A stretch of DNA of 64,000 nt, from assembly GCA_036383955.1 (NCBI GenBank), contig DASVNH010000227.1, positions 38,337 to 102,336 of the forward strand, given 5' to 3'. The position numbers were made by a program, and so were the translations under genes. This document shows positions 8,888 to 17,851 of this stretch, one piece after another; the stretch's first letter is position 1, and each line of letters opens with the position of its first letter. Source of the DNA: JACQFK01 sp036383955. Its GTDB lineage: Bacteria; Planctomycetota; MHYJ01; JACPRB01. Under the pieces are notes generated by a model, which ran no database searches, was not told the origin of the DNA, and worked only from the letters and a program-made list of their open reading frames with translations.

Positions 8888-10009
8888 ATGAAAAGAATCG
8901 TCTACGTCGTCAACAACGCCTCGTTCTTCGTGTCACATCGACTGGAACTCGGCAAAGCGGCGCGGGCGGAGGGCTGGGATGTCCACGTAGCGGCCCCGGA
9001 GCCGGATGCCCCGGCCCGGGCGGCTCTCAGGGGGTTCGATTTGCACGTCGTCCGGATGAAGCGGGCCCACGGACGCCCCTGGTCCGAGCCGCTGACGCTC
9101 TGGGATCTGGTCCGGCTGTATCGATGCCTCCGTCCCGACGTCGTGCACCATGTGGGCCTGAAGCCGGCGATCTACGGGACCCTCGCGGCCAGGATCGCGG
9201 GGGTCCGCCGTATCGTCAACGCCATCACGGGACTCGGATACTTGTTTATTGCCGAGGGGCTCCTAGCTTCCATCGCTCGGGGCATGGTCAAGTTGGCTTT
9301 GAAAGGCCTGTTCAGAGACTCCCGCTGCGTAACCATCTTTCAGAATCCGACGGATTACGAAATGTTCATCCGCGGAGGCCTCTCCCGGCGGGAAACGTCC
9401 GTGATGATCAAGGGCGCCGGAGTCGACCTAACGAGATTCTCCAGGGCCGAGGAGGTCGAGGGCCTTCCCGTGGTCCTGTTCATCGGTCGATTGTTGTGGC
9501 ACAAGGGCGCGGGTGAATTCGTGGGAGCGGCTCGCAGGTTGCGCAACGCGCCCACGAGGGCCAGATTCGTCCTTATCGGCGACCTGGACGTCGGCAATCC
9601 CGCGGGTGTCCCGCGCGATGTCGTGGAGGGGTGGGTCCGTGAGGGCGTCGTGGAGTGGTGGGGATATCGCGAGGACGTGCCGGACCTCATGCGAAAGGCT
9701 CATATCGTCTGTTTGCCGTCGTATCGAGAAGGGGCTCCGAAAGTACTCCTAGAGGCCGCGGCCTGCGGCCGTCCCGTGGTGACCACCGATTGTCCCGGCT
9801 GCCGGGATGTCGTCGTCCACGGCGAGAACGGGTTTGTGGTTCCAGTCGCGAACGACGCGGCCCTCGCGTCGGCGCTGGACGTTCTGATTCAGGATCCGAA
9901 GCTGCGGCGGGACATGGGGGTTCGAGGCCGAGCGATGGCCGAGGCGGAGTTTTCGTTGGAAAGGGTCGTTCCCCGGACCCTCAGCCTCTACGAACCGCGC
10001 CTATCATGA
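8888..10009 (+). CDS. Family 4 glycosyltransferase
   Basis: A 373-residue GT-B enzyme. ATG 8888 is chosen because MKRIVYVVNNASFFVSHR is the usual GT4 opening. Upstream in-frame codons add an unrelated tail. The acceptor domain has the DVVHHVGLKPAIYGTLAAR segment seen in N-acetylgalactosaminyl/quinovosaminyl transferases such as the PglA/WbpL-partner class. The donor domain has VLFIGRLLWHKG and the EGAPKVLLEAAACGRPVV motif with its conserved Glu. It likely adds an early sugar to the undecaprenyl carrier. Confidence 0.88.
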   Translation: MKRIVYVVNNASFFVSHRLELGKAARAEGWDVHVAAPEPDAPARAALRGFDLHVVRMKRAHGRPWSEPLTLWDLVRLYRCLRPDVVHHVGLKPAIYGTLAARIAGVRRIVNAITGLGYLFIAEGLLASIARGMVKLALKGLFRDSRCVTIFQNPTDYEMFIRGGLSRRETSVMIKGAGVDLTRFSRAEEVEGLPVVLFIGRLLWHKGAGEFVGAARRLRNAPTRARFVLIGDLDVGNPAGVPRDVVEGWVREGVVEWWGYREDVPDLMRKAHIVCLPSYREGAPKVLLEAAACGRPVVTTDCPGCRDVVVHGENGFVVPVANDAALASALDVLIQDPKLRRDMGVRGRAMAEAEFSLERVVPRTLSLYEPRLS

Positions 10010-10037
10010 ACTAGGCTCGGATCGCGGATCGCCCGCT

Positions 10038-11228
10038 TTAGGCCTCTTGCACGGGATCCGCGGTTTCCGGATCCTGCGCTTCGGCGTCCCCCCGTTTCAT
10101 GTCGATCAGCTCCCGCGATTGCCGCAGGGCGCGCTGCCGGCTTCGATACGCCGCTCGTTCCGCGAGGATCAAAATGGCCGAAATGGTCAGGATCTGGGCG
10201 AGTGTCAGAAGGCTCTCGATCAGGCTGGATTTGGAGAGCCGCACGGCGCTGAACGCGATAGCCGTCGCGATGAGCCAAATGAAGATGACGACCTGAAGGT
10301 GCGAAAACCCAAGTCGCATGAGGCGATGATGAAAATGGCTCTGGTCGCCGATCGCGACCGACCTTTTCTGGAACAGGCGGATCAAGACGACCGATGTCGT
10401 GTCATACAGGGGGATCCCGAGCAGGAAGACGGGGATGAGAAGCGGCATCAGCCAGTTGCCCTGGTGGGGAGAATGAGTCATGAAGGTGGCCTGGAGCGTG
10501 AGCACCCCCATCAAGTAGCCGAGAAGGAGGCTTCCGGAACTCCCAAGGAAGACTCTCGCGGGGTGAAAGTTGTACTTGAGGAACCCGAGTTGAGCGCCGG
10601 CCAGACAGGCGAGCAGGAGCACCATGTTCGGTTGCTGCCCGACTCCCATGACGGCCATCAACCCCGCCGTGGCGATGAGCGATACGCCGGCGGACAAGCC
10701 GTCGAGGCCGTCCAGGAAGTTGAACGCATTGGTTACTCCGACGATCCAGAGAATGCCGATCAGGCCGGCCACCCAGACGGGCAGGAAGGCCAGCATGGGG
10801 CGCACTCCCGCGATCACCAGGATCAACGCCAGAATTCCCTGAACGAGGAGCCGACTTCGGACTGACATCCCGCGGATGTCATCAATCAATCCGAGGAAGA
10901 AGATGAGAACGGCTCCAGCGTAGATGGTGAGCAACTGCGTGATCGCCCCGGCATGGAAGGGCAGCAGGAATCGGGCGCTCTCGGGAAGCAAGTTCCTGAT
11001 CGTGATTCCTAGAGGCGAGGCGGCGAGTCCGAGATGCCCCCACAGCACCAGAGTCAACGTCCCGAGAATCGCCCAACCGCCCGTCAAAGGGATGAGCTCC
11101 GTGTGGACCTTTCGAGGGCCCGGAGTATCCAGGACCCTCCAGCGGCGCCCCGCCCACATCGCCACCGGAGTGAGGACTAGGGCGACTCCCAAGGAGACGA
11201 GGGTGAAGTAGGCGGCCAATTGCAGCAT
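10038..11228 (-). CDS. WecA/TagO-type undecaprenyl-phosphate sugar-1-phosphate transferase
   Basis: A 396-residue polytopic enzyme that starts glycan assembly by moving a HexNAc-1-phosphate to undecaprenyl phosphate. Visible signatures are D116-D117 in LGLIDDIRG, NAFNFLDGLDGLSAG (about 167-181) and the cytoplasmic HFHHRLMRLG motif typical of the WecA/TagO branch rather than MraY. The C-terminal tail is charged and cytosolic. It faces the GT4 gene tail to tail, with a 28-base gap. An MraY role is unlikely because no murein genes are near. Confidence 0.9.
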   Translation of the reverse strand: MLQLAAYFTLVSLGVALVLTPVAMWAGRRWRVLDTPGPRKVHTELIPLTGGWAILGTLTLVLWGHLGLAASPLGITIRNLLPESARFLLPFHAGAITQLLTIYAGAVLIFFLGLIDDIRGMSVRSRLLVQGILALILVIAGVRPMLAFLPVWVAGLIGILWIVGVTNAFNFLDGLDGLSAGVSLIATAGLMAVMGVGQQPNMVLLLACLAGAQLGFLKYNFHPARVFLGSSGSLLLGYLMGVLTLQATFMTHSPHQGNWLMPLLIPVFLLGIPLYDTTSVVLIRLFQKRSVAIGDQSHFHHRLMRLGFSHLQVVIFIWLIATAIAFSAVRLSKSSLIESLLTLAQILTISAILILAERAAYRSRQRALRQSRELIDMKRGDAEAQDPETADPVQEA

Positions 11229-11299
11229 GAGCGAGCCGAGATTATAGCGCAGGTTGAGAGCGGTTCAACCGCAAGCGGTCAGGATGGATCGGGCTCCGC

Positions 11300-13594
11300 C
11301 TACCGGCTGCGCCCGCGCAGGTCGATGGCTTCGCCGTCTTCTGGATGCTTGCCTAGCCATTCGTCCAGCAGCAGCTTTGCCGAGTCCCGCTGGTCCAGGC
11401 CGATCAGCGCTCGCGCCAAGCCCAGCGCCGCGCGCCGCTCGCCCGGCCTTGACCGCAGGACCTCGCGGAAGTCCTCGGCCGCCAGACGGTACGTCCGTCC
11501 CGACAGCGCCAGCTCCGCCCGTCGCAGACGGTGGTTCAAGTCGGCTGGCGACTTGCGCAGAGCTTCCGTCAGCGCTTCCATCGCCCCCAACTCGTCTCCC
11601 TTCATCGCCAGGATCTCCGCCTTCAGCGCCGTCCAGGACCCGTTCGATGGGTCAATTCTCTCCGCCGTCACCGCCCGCTCCAGCGCCCGGTCATGGATCC
11701 CCAGACGGTGCCACGCTTCCCCCGCGGCTCCGAACGCCCAAGCATCCGACTTCGCGTCCAGGCGGCGGTCGCGCACCCGAGCCTCCAGCCCCCATTGGCC
11801 CAGCCCCCGCAGCGTCGTGGCGAGGTAGTCATGCGAGGCCGCTCCCTCCGGACCTTTCGACACCCCCCGCTCGAAGACTTCCATGCCCTTCGCCCACTCG
11901 CCCTGCTTCGCCAGGAAAGACGCTAGGCGCGCGGCGGTCTCCGACGTCCCCGGCAGCAGCGTTTCGTACGCCGCCACCGGCCGCGCCGGGTCGTAGATCA
12001 CCTCGAGGACGGGCTCGACTTCCTCCGGCCGCTGCGCGAAAAGGCGCCGGAAGCAGGCCGCCGACTTCTCGAGGGCTCCCTCGTCCCAGAAGCCCAGCCC
12101 CGCTTGCCGTTGCAGCGCCGGGTGCGCCGGGAAGAGCGCCGCCGCCGTCTCCATGTTTCCGGCTCCGACCGCCAGCGCGTGGTCATAGGGCGAGAGCGCC
12201 AGCGTCTTCAGGGGCGTGAACAGGAGCAGCCCCGCCGCCAGGCTCGCGCCGGTCACCACCCAGGGCGTCGCCCGTACCGGCTCGCCTCCGCGCGAAAGGG
12301 CGGCTCCGAGCCCCACGAGGGCCGCCCACATCAGCCCCACGCCCGTGATCCGGAGGTCGAAGTCGATCAGCGAATGCGCGAGGATCGCCAGCGCCGCCGC
12401 GACGAGGCCCGCCGCGGGAAGGCGATCCGGCGAGTGCAGCGGCCGTAGCCCGCGCCATGCGCGCGAGATCCAGATGCCCAGGACCGCGAGCGTGAAAAGG
12501 AGGCCGACAACGCCGGCTTCGAAGAGGACGTTGACGTACTCGTTGTGCGCGTGCTGGACCTGCCCCGGGAGCGTCGCGGGCTGAAAGGGGTGGAACGCGT
12601 GCGGGTGCGTGCCCACGCCGAAACCCAGCAGCGGCTGCGACCCCGCGGCGGACGTCGTGAGCTCCCAGATTCTCCAGCGCTGCTCGCCTGAGAGGGCGAA
12701 GGGGTCCATCGCGCCGAACCGGTCCAACATGCCCGAAGGATTGGAGGCGACGAACGCGACAGTCCCCGCCGCGAGCACCGCCGCCAGCCCCGCCAGGCTC
12801 GCGCGCCCGCGATGAAGGAAGGGAAGAACGACCAGCCCCGCGATCGCCGCGAGCGCCGCGCCGCGCGAATGGGAGAGCAGGATCGCCGCGGAGAACAGCG
12901 CCGCCAGGAGCGCCCAGCCGAGGCCGGCTTCGGCCCGACGTCCGAGGCTCGGCCGGCTCGCCTCGTCCTCGCGCCGCGGCGGCCAGGAGAAGCGGGCGGT
13001 GCTGAGCGCGGACGCCAGCACGAGCCCCATCGCGCAGAGGCCCCCGAAGTTGTTCCGATTGACCAGCGTGCCGCTCGCTCCGCCGGTCCGCGGGCCGTCG
13101 TAGAACGGAATCCAGTCGATGCCGCCCAGCGCCCGCACCACGCCCCAGGCCGCCTCCAGGCCCGCCACCAGCAGCAGGCCGCGGATCGCGGAGGACGTCG
13201 AGAGCCCCGCCTGGCGCAGCCGGATCACCAGGAGCGCCGCCAGGACGTAGGCCGCCGCCTGCGCCGTGAAGCGGACGCTCAGAAAAGTGTCGGCCGTCCC
13301 GGGCCACAGCGTGCCCACCCCGTGCGTCTCCCGCAGCCGCGTCGTGTACGGATACAGGAAGGGCAGCGGCAGCGCTTGCAGCAGCAGGATCCCCGCGAAG
13401 CCGGCCAGGAACCAGAGGCCCGCCTTCGACATCCGCGGCGGATCCGGCAGCAGGATCAGCGACGTCCCGTACAGCGCGGCCATCGCCAGGGACGTCGCCG
13501 CGATCGCCCACGGCTTCACCGCCCCGAACACGAAGAGCGCGGCCGCCCAGACGACGAGAAAGGAAATCCAGAGCGCGCGGACCCGGGGAGGCAT
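11300..13594 (-). CDS. O-antigen ligase-like membrane protein with TPR tail
   Basis: A 764-residue protein. Residues 1 to about 480 contain about 11 hydrophobic segments with the Wzy_C/WaaL core (LLSHSRGAALAAIAGL and the large periplasmic loop GVGTHPHAFHPF with QHAHNEYVNVLFEAGVVGL). Residues from about 500 onward are helical repeats of TPR type (for example GAAGEAWHRLGIHDRALE and ALGLARALIGLDQRDSAK). This class joins finished glycan to a lipid or protein acceptor or polymerises it. The TPR end probably sits in the periplasm and binds a partner (inference). Confidence 0.82.
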   Translation of the reverse strand: MPPRVRALWISFLVVWAAALFVFGAVKPWAIAATSLAMAALYGTSLILLPDPPRMSKAGLWFLAGFAGILLLQALPLPFLYPYTTRLRETHGVGTLWPGTADTFLSVRFTAQAAAYVLAALLVIRLRQAGLSTSSAIRGLLLVAGLEAAWGVVRALGGIDWIPFYDGPRTGGASGTLVNRNNFGGLCAMGLVLASALSTARFSWPPRREDEASRPSLGRRAEAGLGWALLAALFSAAILLSHSRGAALAAIAGLVVLPFLHRGRASLAGLAAVLAAGTVAFVASNPSGMLDRFGAMDPFALSGEQRWRIWELTTSAAGSQPLLGFGVGTHPHAFHPFQPATLPGQVQHAHNEYVNVLFEAGVVGLLFTLAVLGIWISRAWRGLRPLHSPDRLPAAGLVAAALAILAHSLIDFDLRITGVGLMWAALVGLGAALSRGGEPVRATPWVVTGASLAAGLLLFTPLKTLALSPYDHALAVGAGNMETAAALFPAHPALQRQAGLGFWDEGALEKSAACFRRLFAQRPEEVEPVLEVIYDPARPVAAYETLLPGTSETAARLASFLAKQGEWAKGMEVFERGVSKGPEGAASHDYLATTLRGLGQWGLEARVRDRRLDAKSDAWAFGAAGEAWHRLGIHDRALERAVTAERIDPSNGSWTALKAEILAMKGDELGAMEALTEALRKSPADLNHRLRRAELALSGRTYRLAAEDFREVLRSRPGERRAALGLARALIGLDQRDSAKLLLDEWLGKHPEDGEAIDLRGRSR

Positions 13595-13610
13595 CGGGGG
13601 ACCAGAATAC

Positions 13611-13668
13611 CCAGGTCCAGGAGACAGGTCCAGGTCCAGGAACGGCGCGGGAGCCCCTTGGGGGGCGC
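13611..13668 (+). repeat. GC-rich composite repeat, copy R1
   Basis: The gap between the ligase start and the next gene's stop is filled by a CCAGGTCCAGG array, the linker GAGACAGG, a second array and the hairpin module GGGAGCCCCTTGGGG. The same order of parts recurs at R3, R5 and R6. It ends on the first base of the neighbouring stop codon. Confidence 0.85.
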
Positions 13669-14075
13669 TAGTCCGTGTCGAGGACCTTCCAGGCCCCGCC
13701 GTCGAGCTTCAGCTCCAGGTGCCACTGACGTCCCATGCGGTTCGGCAGCGCTTTGACCTTCACCAGGATGAACTCGTATTCGTCGACGTCCTTCTGAGGC
13801 TGGGCCAGCAGGACGTCGGGGCCGGCCTTCTCGTCGACCGCCTTCAGGACGTCGCCGAAAATCTCGATCATCGGCTTGCCCTTGGGGCCGCTGAGCGTGG
13901 CCGCGAACTCCTCGGCCGTCATCCGCTCCTTGGTCTTGGGATGGGTGTGGTCCGCGTAGACCTTCGCCCAGTTCTTCTCAGCCAGGAGCTTGGCGACCGT
14001 CCGGACCGCCGCCACTTGAGGAGGCTCGTCGACCCCCAGGGCCATCAGGAGCGCCAGCAGGCTAGAAGATGCCAC
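13668..14075 (-). CDS. Small secreted protein, NTF2/DUF4019-like
   Basis: A 135-residue protein from GTG 14075 that overlaps the upstream Wza-like gene by 14 bases. A short hydrophobic start (SSSLLALLMALGV) suggests export. The body (VAKLLAEKNWAKVYADHTHPKTKERMT, then EEFAATLSGP and WHLELKLDGGAWKVLDTD) has the alternating helix/strand plan of NTF2-like lipoproteins that monitor or stabilise envelope machinery. I do not recognise a named family with confidence. Context suggests a role beside polysaccharide export. Confidence 0.6.
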   Translation of the reverse strand: MASSSLLALLMALGVDEPPQVAAVRTVAKLLAEKNWAKVYADHTHPKTKERMTAEEFAATLSGPKGKPMIEIFGDVLKAVDEKAGPDVLLAQPQKDVDEYEFILVKVKALPNRMGRQWHLELKLDGGAWKVLDTD

Positions 14076-15000
14076 GCTCGGGCACCCAGACGACGTCCCC
14101 CGGCAGCAGCGGGATGTCGAGCTCCAGCTGGCCGTTCAGCACCGCGTCCAGGTCGACGCCGATCTTCTGCGTCTCGCCGCCGGGCATCTGCCGCAGCACC
14201 TGCACCCGGCCCGTCGCCGCGAACTTGGTGTAGCTGCCCGCCTGGCTGACCGCCATCGACACCGTGATCCGCGCGTCGTTCGGCACCTCGAGGTTCCCCG
14301 GCTTGTTCACCGCCCCCAGCACGTAGGCCACGCGGACGGCCGACGGGATGACGACGAGATCGTCGGGCCAGAGCTCCAGGTCCGCCTCGGCCCGGCCGCG
14401 CGCCAGCATCCGCTCCACCTCGACCAGCGAGAGCCGGATCACCTCGCGCTCCGTCGGCCCGCGCCGCCGCACCACCTGCACGTACTCCTTGTACGCGCGG
14501 TCCGTGAAGCCTTCCGCGGCCGCGACGGCCTGCAGGATCGTCATGCGCTGGTGCGGATAGATCTCGTAGCCGCCCGGCTTCGTCACCGCGCCCACGATGT
14601 ACACGCGCCGCTTCGCGAACTCCTTCACCGTCACCGTGACGTGCGCCTCGTGCAGGTAGTCCTTCTCCAGCCGGCGCCGGATCTCCTGCTCGAGATGCCC
14701 CGACGTCTTCGCCGCCGCCTGCACGCCGCCGATCAGCGGAAAGGCGATCGACCCGTCCGTCGGGATCCGCACCTCCAGGTCCATCTCCGGCTGGCGGAAC
14801 ACCGCGATGTGCAGCAGGTCGCCCGCCAGCAGCAGCGGGTCCGGAGCCGGCAGGTTCGCCGGGATCGGGATCGCCGGCACCCCCGTCGGCGCGGCCGAGG
14901 GGATGAACGACTGCGAGGGCGGTTCCTTCGACGTCCGGGGCGCCGCGTCCGGCGCGGAACACGCGGAAAGGAAGCAGAGAACGGGTAAGATGCGTTTCAT
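14062..15000 (-). CDS. Wza/GumB-like polysaccharide export lipoprotein
   Basis: A 312-residue outer-membrane export protein. The N-terminus MKRILPVLCFLSAC is a lipoprotein signal with Cys14 as the lipidation site. Residues 50-130 form the poly_export domain (PLLLAGDLLHIAVFRQPEMD, IPTDGSIAFPLIGGV). Two SLBB-type repeats follow (RVYIVGAVTKPGGYEI and VAYVLGAVNKPGNLEV). It would form the periplasm-to-outside channel for the polymer made by the upstream genes. It reads away from the PVC cytochrome gene with a 48-base divergent spacer. Confidence 0.9.
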   Translation of the reverse strand: MKRILPVLCFLSACSAPDAAPRTSKEPPSQSFIPSAAPTGVPAIPIPANLPAPDPLLLAGDLLHIAVFRQPEMDLEVRIPTDGSIAFPLIGGVQAAAKTSGHLEQEIRRRLEKDYLHEAHVTVTVKEFAKRRVYIVGAVTKPGGYEIYPHQRMTILQAVAAAEGFTDRAYKEYVQVVRRRGPTEREVIRLSLVEVERMLARGRAEADLELWPDDLVVIPSAVRVAYVLGAVNKPGNLEVPNDARITVSMAVSQAGSYTKFAATGRVQVLRQMPGGETQKIGVDLDAVLNGQLELDIPLLPGDVVWVPERGIF

Positions 15001-15048
15001 AGGATCGAATCATGCTAGTGGTTACGGGACGCTAATTCAAGGACGCTC

Positions 15049-17139
15049 ATGATCCTTCTGCTCGCCCTCCTCCTTCAGGATCCCCTCGAGAAAGAGCTCC
15101 CGCGGCTCAAGCCGACGGAGGCCGTCGACGCCCTCAAGACCTTCGCCGTCGCCCCCGGTTTCGTCATGGAGCTCGTCGCGTCCGAGCCCCAGGTCGTCGA
15201 TCCCGTCGACATGGTCTTCGACGAGGAAGGCCGCCTCTGGGTCTGCGAGATGATCGACTACCCCTACGGCGACAAGGAAGGCAACCCGCCCCAGGGCCGC
15301 GTGAAGAGGCTGGAGGACGTCGACGGCGACGGCCGCTTCGAGCGCGCGACGGTGATCGCCGAGCGCCTCCGCTGGCCGACCGGCCTCTGCCTCTGGGACG
15401 GCGGGGCGTACGTGATCTCGCCGCCCGACCTCTTCTACGTGAAGGAGGGCAAGCGTGAGCTCGTGCTGACCGGCTTCGGCGCGCAGAACGTGCAGGGGCT
15501 GGCGAACAATCTGCGCTGGGGCCCGGACCACTGGATCTACGGCTCCGCCGGCACCAACGGCGGGCTGCTCCGCAACCTGAAGCGTCCCGACGCGCCGCCG
15601 GTGTCGGTGCAGGGCCGCGACTTCCGCTTCCGCCCGACCGGCGAGCTCGAGGCGTGCAGCGGCGGCGGCCAGTTCGGGCATACGATGGACGACGCCGGGC
15701 GCCGCTTCGTCTGCTCCAACTCCCTCCAGGCCCGGCACATCGTGCTGGAGGACCGCCACCTCTCGAAGAATCCGAACTTCGCCGCGCCGCGGGTCGCCGC
15801 CTCGATCGCCGTCGACGGCGACGCCGGGCCGGTCTACCGCGCGAGCGCGATCGAGCCCTGGCGCGTCGTGCGCACCCGCATGCGGATCTCCGGCGAGGTG
15901 AAGGGCATCGTCGAGCCCACGTGGGCCTTCACGTCCGCGACCGGCATCTTCTGGGACCGCGACATGCTGTACATCGGCGACGTCTCGAGCAACCTCGTGC
16001 ACCGCAAGCGGCTCACGCCCTTCGGCTCGACGTTCAAGGCCGAGCGCGTCGACGAGAAGTCGGAGCTCATCACGTCGACCGACAACTGGTTCCGCCCGAC
16101 CAACTTCGCGAGCGGCCCCGACGGCGCCCTCTACGTCTGCGACATGTACCGCGAGTGCATCGAGCACCCGTACTCGATCCCCGACTCCATCAAGAAGCAC
16201 CTCGACCTCACCAGCGGCAAGGATCGCGGGCGGATCTGGCGGGTCCGCGCGAAGGACGGACGCGCGTGGGCGAAGCCGAAGGTCGACATCCTGGAAGCGC
16301 TGCGGCATCCGGAGCCGTGGTGGCGGCGCACGGCGTCGCGGCTCGTCTACGAGCGCAAGGACGCGTCCCTCATCCCGGACCTGCGGAAGCTGGGCGCCCT
16401 CTGGGAGCTCGACATCCTGGGCGCGCTGAAGCCGGAGGATGTCGCCGCCGCGCTGAAGAGCCCGGACCCGAAGGTTCGCGTGCACGCGATCCGGCTGGCG
16501 ACGCCCGCGCAGCTGGCCGGGCACGTCGAGCCGGACGCCCAGCTGCGCCTGGAGCTGGCGTGGAAGGCGCCGGCGGGCCTGAGCGAAGGCGCGGACCCCT
16601 GGCTCCGCTCGGCGATCGCGGTCGCCTCGGGGGAGAAGACGGCGGACGTCCGCATCGAGGCGCCGAAGCCGCTGGTCGCCGCGCCCACGGGCCCGCGGGC
16701 CCCGGTCGTCGAGAAGTACCGCGGGGCGCTGGCCCTGCGGGGCGACGCCGTCCGCGGCCGCGAGATCGCGCGGAAGGCCTGCCTGGTCTGCCACCGCTCG
16801 AACGGGGAGGGGCAGGACGTCGGGCCCGACCTCGCCACGGTGAAGGCCCGCACGCCGGAGGAGCTGATCACCCACATCCTCGACCCGAACCGCGAGGTGA
16901 ACCCGCAGTTCGCGTCGACGAAGATCCAGACGAGCGCCGGCGACATCGTGGACGGCATCGTGGCGTCGGAGACGGCGACGAGCCTGACGCTGAAAGTGGC
17001 GGAAGGAAAGTCCTACACCCTGCTGAAGTCGCGGATCGAGCGGCGCGCCCTCTCGGCGCTCTCGCTGATGCCGGAAGGCCTCGAGGCCGTGATGGACCTG
17101 CAGGGGATGGCGGACCTGGTCGACTATCTGCGACGTTAG
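15049..17139 (+). CDS. PVC-type membrane-bound dehydrogenase with C-terminal cytochrome c
   Basis: A 696-residue exported protein with a brief hydrophobic N-terminus. Residues 30-400 are a sorbosone/glucose dehydrogenase-like six-bladed propeller (VDPVDMVFDEEGRLWVCEM, LRWPTGLCLWDGG, NFASGPDGALYVCDMYR). A HEAT-like stretch follows, then a heme-binding domain with C578-x2-C581-H582 and the usual DIVDGIVASETATSLTLK tail. This family is expanded in Planctomycetota and Verrucomicrobiota and is thought to oxidise sugars, with electrons leaving through the heme. The substrate is unknown. Confidence 0.88.
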   Translation: MILLLALLLQDPLEKELPRLKPTEAVDALKTFAVAPGFVMELVASEPQVVDPVDMVFDEEGRLWVCEMIDYPYGDKEGNPPQGRVKRLEDVDGDGRFERATVIAERLRWPTGLCLWDGGAYVISPPDLFYVKEGKRELVLTGFGAQNVQGLANNLRWGPDHWIYGSAGTNGGLLRNLKRPDAPPVSVQGRDFRFRPTGELEACSGGGQFGHTMDDAGRRFVCSNSLQARHIVLEDRHLSKNPNFAAPRVAASIAVDGDAGPVYRASAIEPWRVVRTRMRISGEVKGIVEPTWAFTSATGIFWDRDMLYIGDVSSNLVHRKRLTPFGSTFKAERVDEKSELITSTDNWFRPTNFASGPDGALYVCDMYRECIEHPYSIPDSIKKHLDLTSGKDRGRIWRVRAKDGRAWAKPKVDILEALRHPEPWWRRTASRLVYERKDASLIPDLRKLGALWELDILGALKPEDVAAALKSPDPKVRVHAIRLATPAQLAGHVEPDAQLRLELAWKAPAGLSEGADPWLRSAIAVASGEKTADVRIEAPKPLVAAPTGPRAPVVEKYRGALALRGDAVRGREIARKACLVCHRSNGEGQDVGPDLATVKARTPEELITHILDPNREVNPQFASTKIQTSAGDIVDGIVASETATSLTLKVAEGKSYTLLKSRIERRALSALSLMPEGLEAVMDLQGMADLVDYLRR

Positions 17140-17141
17140 GG

Positions 17142-17339
17142 CCAGGACCAGGACCAGGACCAGGACCAGGACCAGGACCAGGACCAGGACCAGGACCAGG
17201 ACCAGGACCAGGACCAGGACCAGGGCCGACGAGGGAAGCCCCTTGGATACCCAGGGGGATGACGAGGGAAGCCCCTTGGATACCCAGGGGGACGACGAAG
17301 GGAGCCCCCTTGGATGCCCCGGGGGGATGACGAGGGAGA
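17142..17339 (+). repeat. Hexamer array (CCAGGA)~14 plus three hairpin modules, copy R2
   Basis: Immediately after the dehydrogenase stop come about 14 exact copies of CCAGGA (17142-17224). Three tandem 33-35 bp units beginning GACGAGGGAAGCCCC follow (17228-17260, 17261-17293, 17294-17328), plus a partial fourth. Each unit can fold because CCCCTTGG pairs with CCCAGGGG across ATA. It is the longest copy of the dispersed family, and the uniform hexamers suggest recent slippage. Confidence 0.93.
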
Positions 17340-17747
17340 CTAGCGCGTCGCGTGGAGCTGGGTTGCCGCGCAGAGCGTCGCCGTGTCCGTGAACATCAGG
17401 GCGTGGACCAGGCGGCCGTCGCGCACGGTCCAGACGTGGACGAAGGGGACGTCGACCGGCGCTCCCGTGGCCACGGCCGTTCCCCGCGAGCGACCCAGGG
17501 CGACGACGCGCTCGCCCGACGCGAGGAATTCCTGGACGTCGAAGCGGAGGTCGAACGCGCCGTAGAGGTTGAACAGGAAGTCCTCCAGGTACGCCTTCAG
17601 GCCGACGTATTTGCCGCCGACGCCCGGCAGCCCTTCCTGGATCTCCACCACGACCCCCGGGTCCAGCAGCGCCATCAGGAGGTTCCGATGGCCGGGGGCG
17701 AGGGACGCGTAATACTGGCGGACCGCCTCCAGCGGCGCGATGTGCAT
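17340..17747 (-). CDS. SnoaL-like / NTF2-fold protein
   Basis: A 135-residue single-domain protein. VRQYYASLAPGHRNLLMALLDPGVVVE, LKAYLEDFLFNL, DLRFDVQEFLASGERVVALGR and VPFVHVWTVRDGRLVHALMFTDTA match the SnoaL ester-cyclase/ketosteroid-isomerase-like family, with the characteristic DGR turn. Members are small cytosolic enzymes or ligand binders, and the substrate cannot be told. It is transcribed against the flanking plus-strand genes. Its stop lies at the edge of repeat R2. Confidence 0.75.
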   Translation of the reverse strand: MHIAPLEAVRQYYASLAPGHRNLLMALLDPGVVVEIQEGLPGVGGKYVGLKAYLEDFLFNLYGAFDLRFDVQEFLASGERVVALGRSRGTAVATGAPVDVPFVHVWTVRDGRLVHALMFTDTATLCAATQLHATR

Positions 17748-17789
17748 CTTCTAAGAAGTCGATCCTCACGATTCAGGGATGTACCGATG

Positions 17790-17818
17790 TTGACATCCTT
17801 CGCGTCGTAGTCTCTCAT
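17790..17818 (+). promoter_or_regulatory. Candidate sigma70 promoter for TolB-like gene
   Basis: A perfect TTGACA at 17790-17795, a 17-base spacer and a weak TCTCAT at 17813-17818. The ATG at 17852 follows a GGAGG ribosome site at 17842. The -10 match is poor, so confidence is limited. Confidence 0.4.
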
Positions 17819-17851
17819 AGACGTTTCGGGCGGGTCGACGGGGAGGATCCC

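Noticed and set aside
17142..17224. CCAGGA array as a CRISPR or origin iteron
   Set aside because: There is no spacer and no DnaA box or AT-rich segment. Similar arrays occur at many gene junctions.
15037..17769. 910-codon minus-strand frame opposite the PVC dehydrogenase
   Set aside because: Its leader is a Val-Leu run made by the CCAGGA array read backwards. It has no domain signal.
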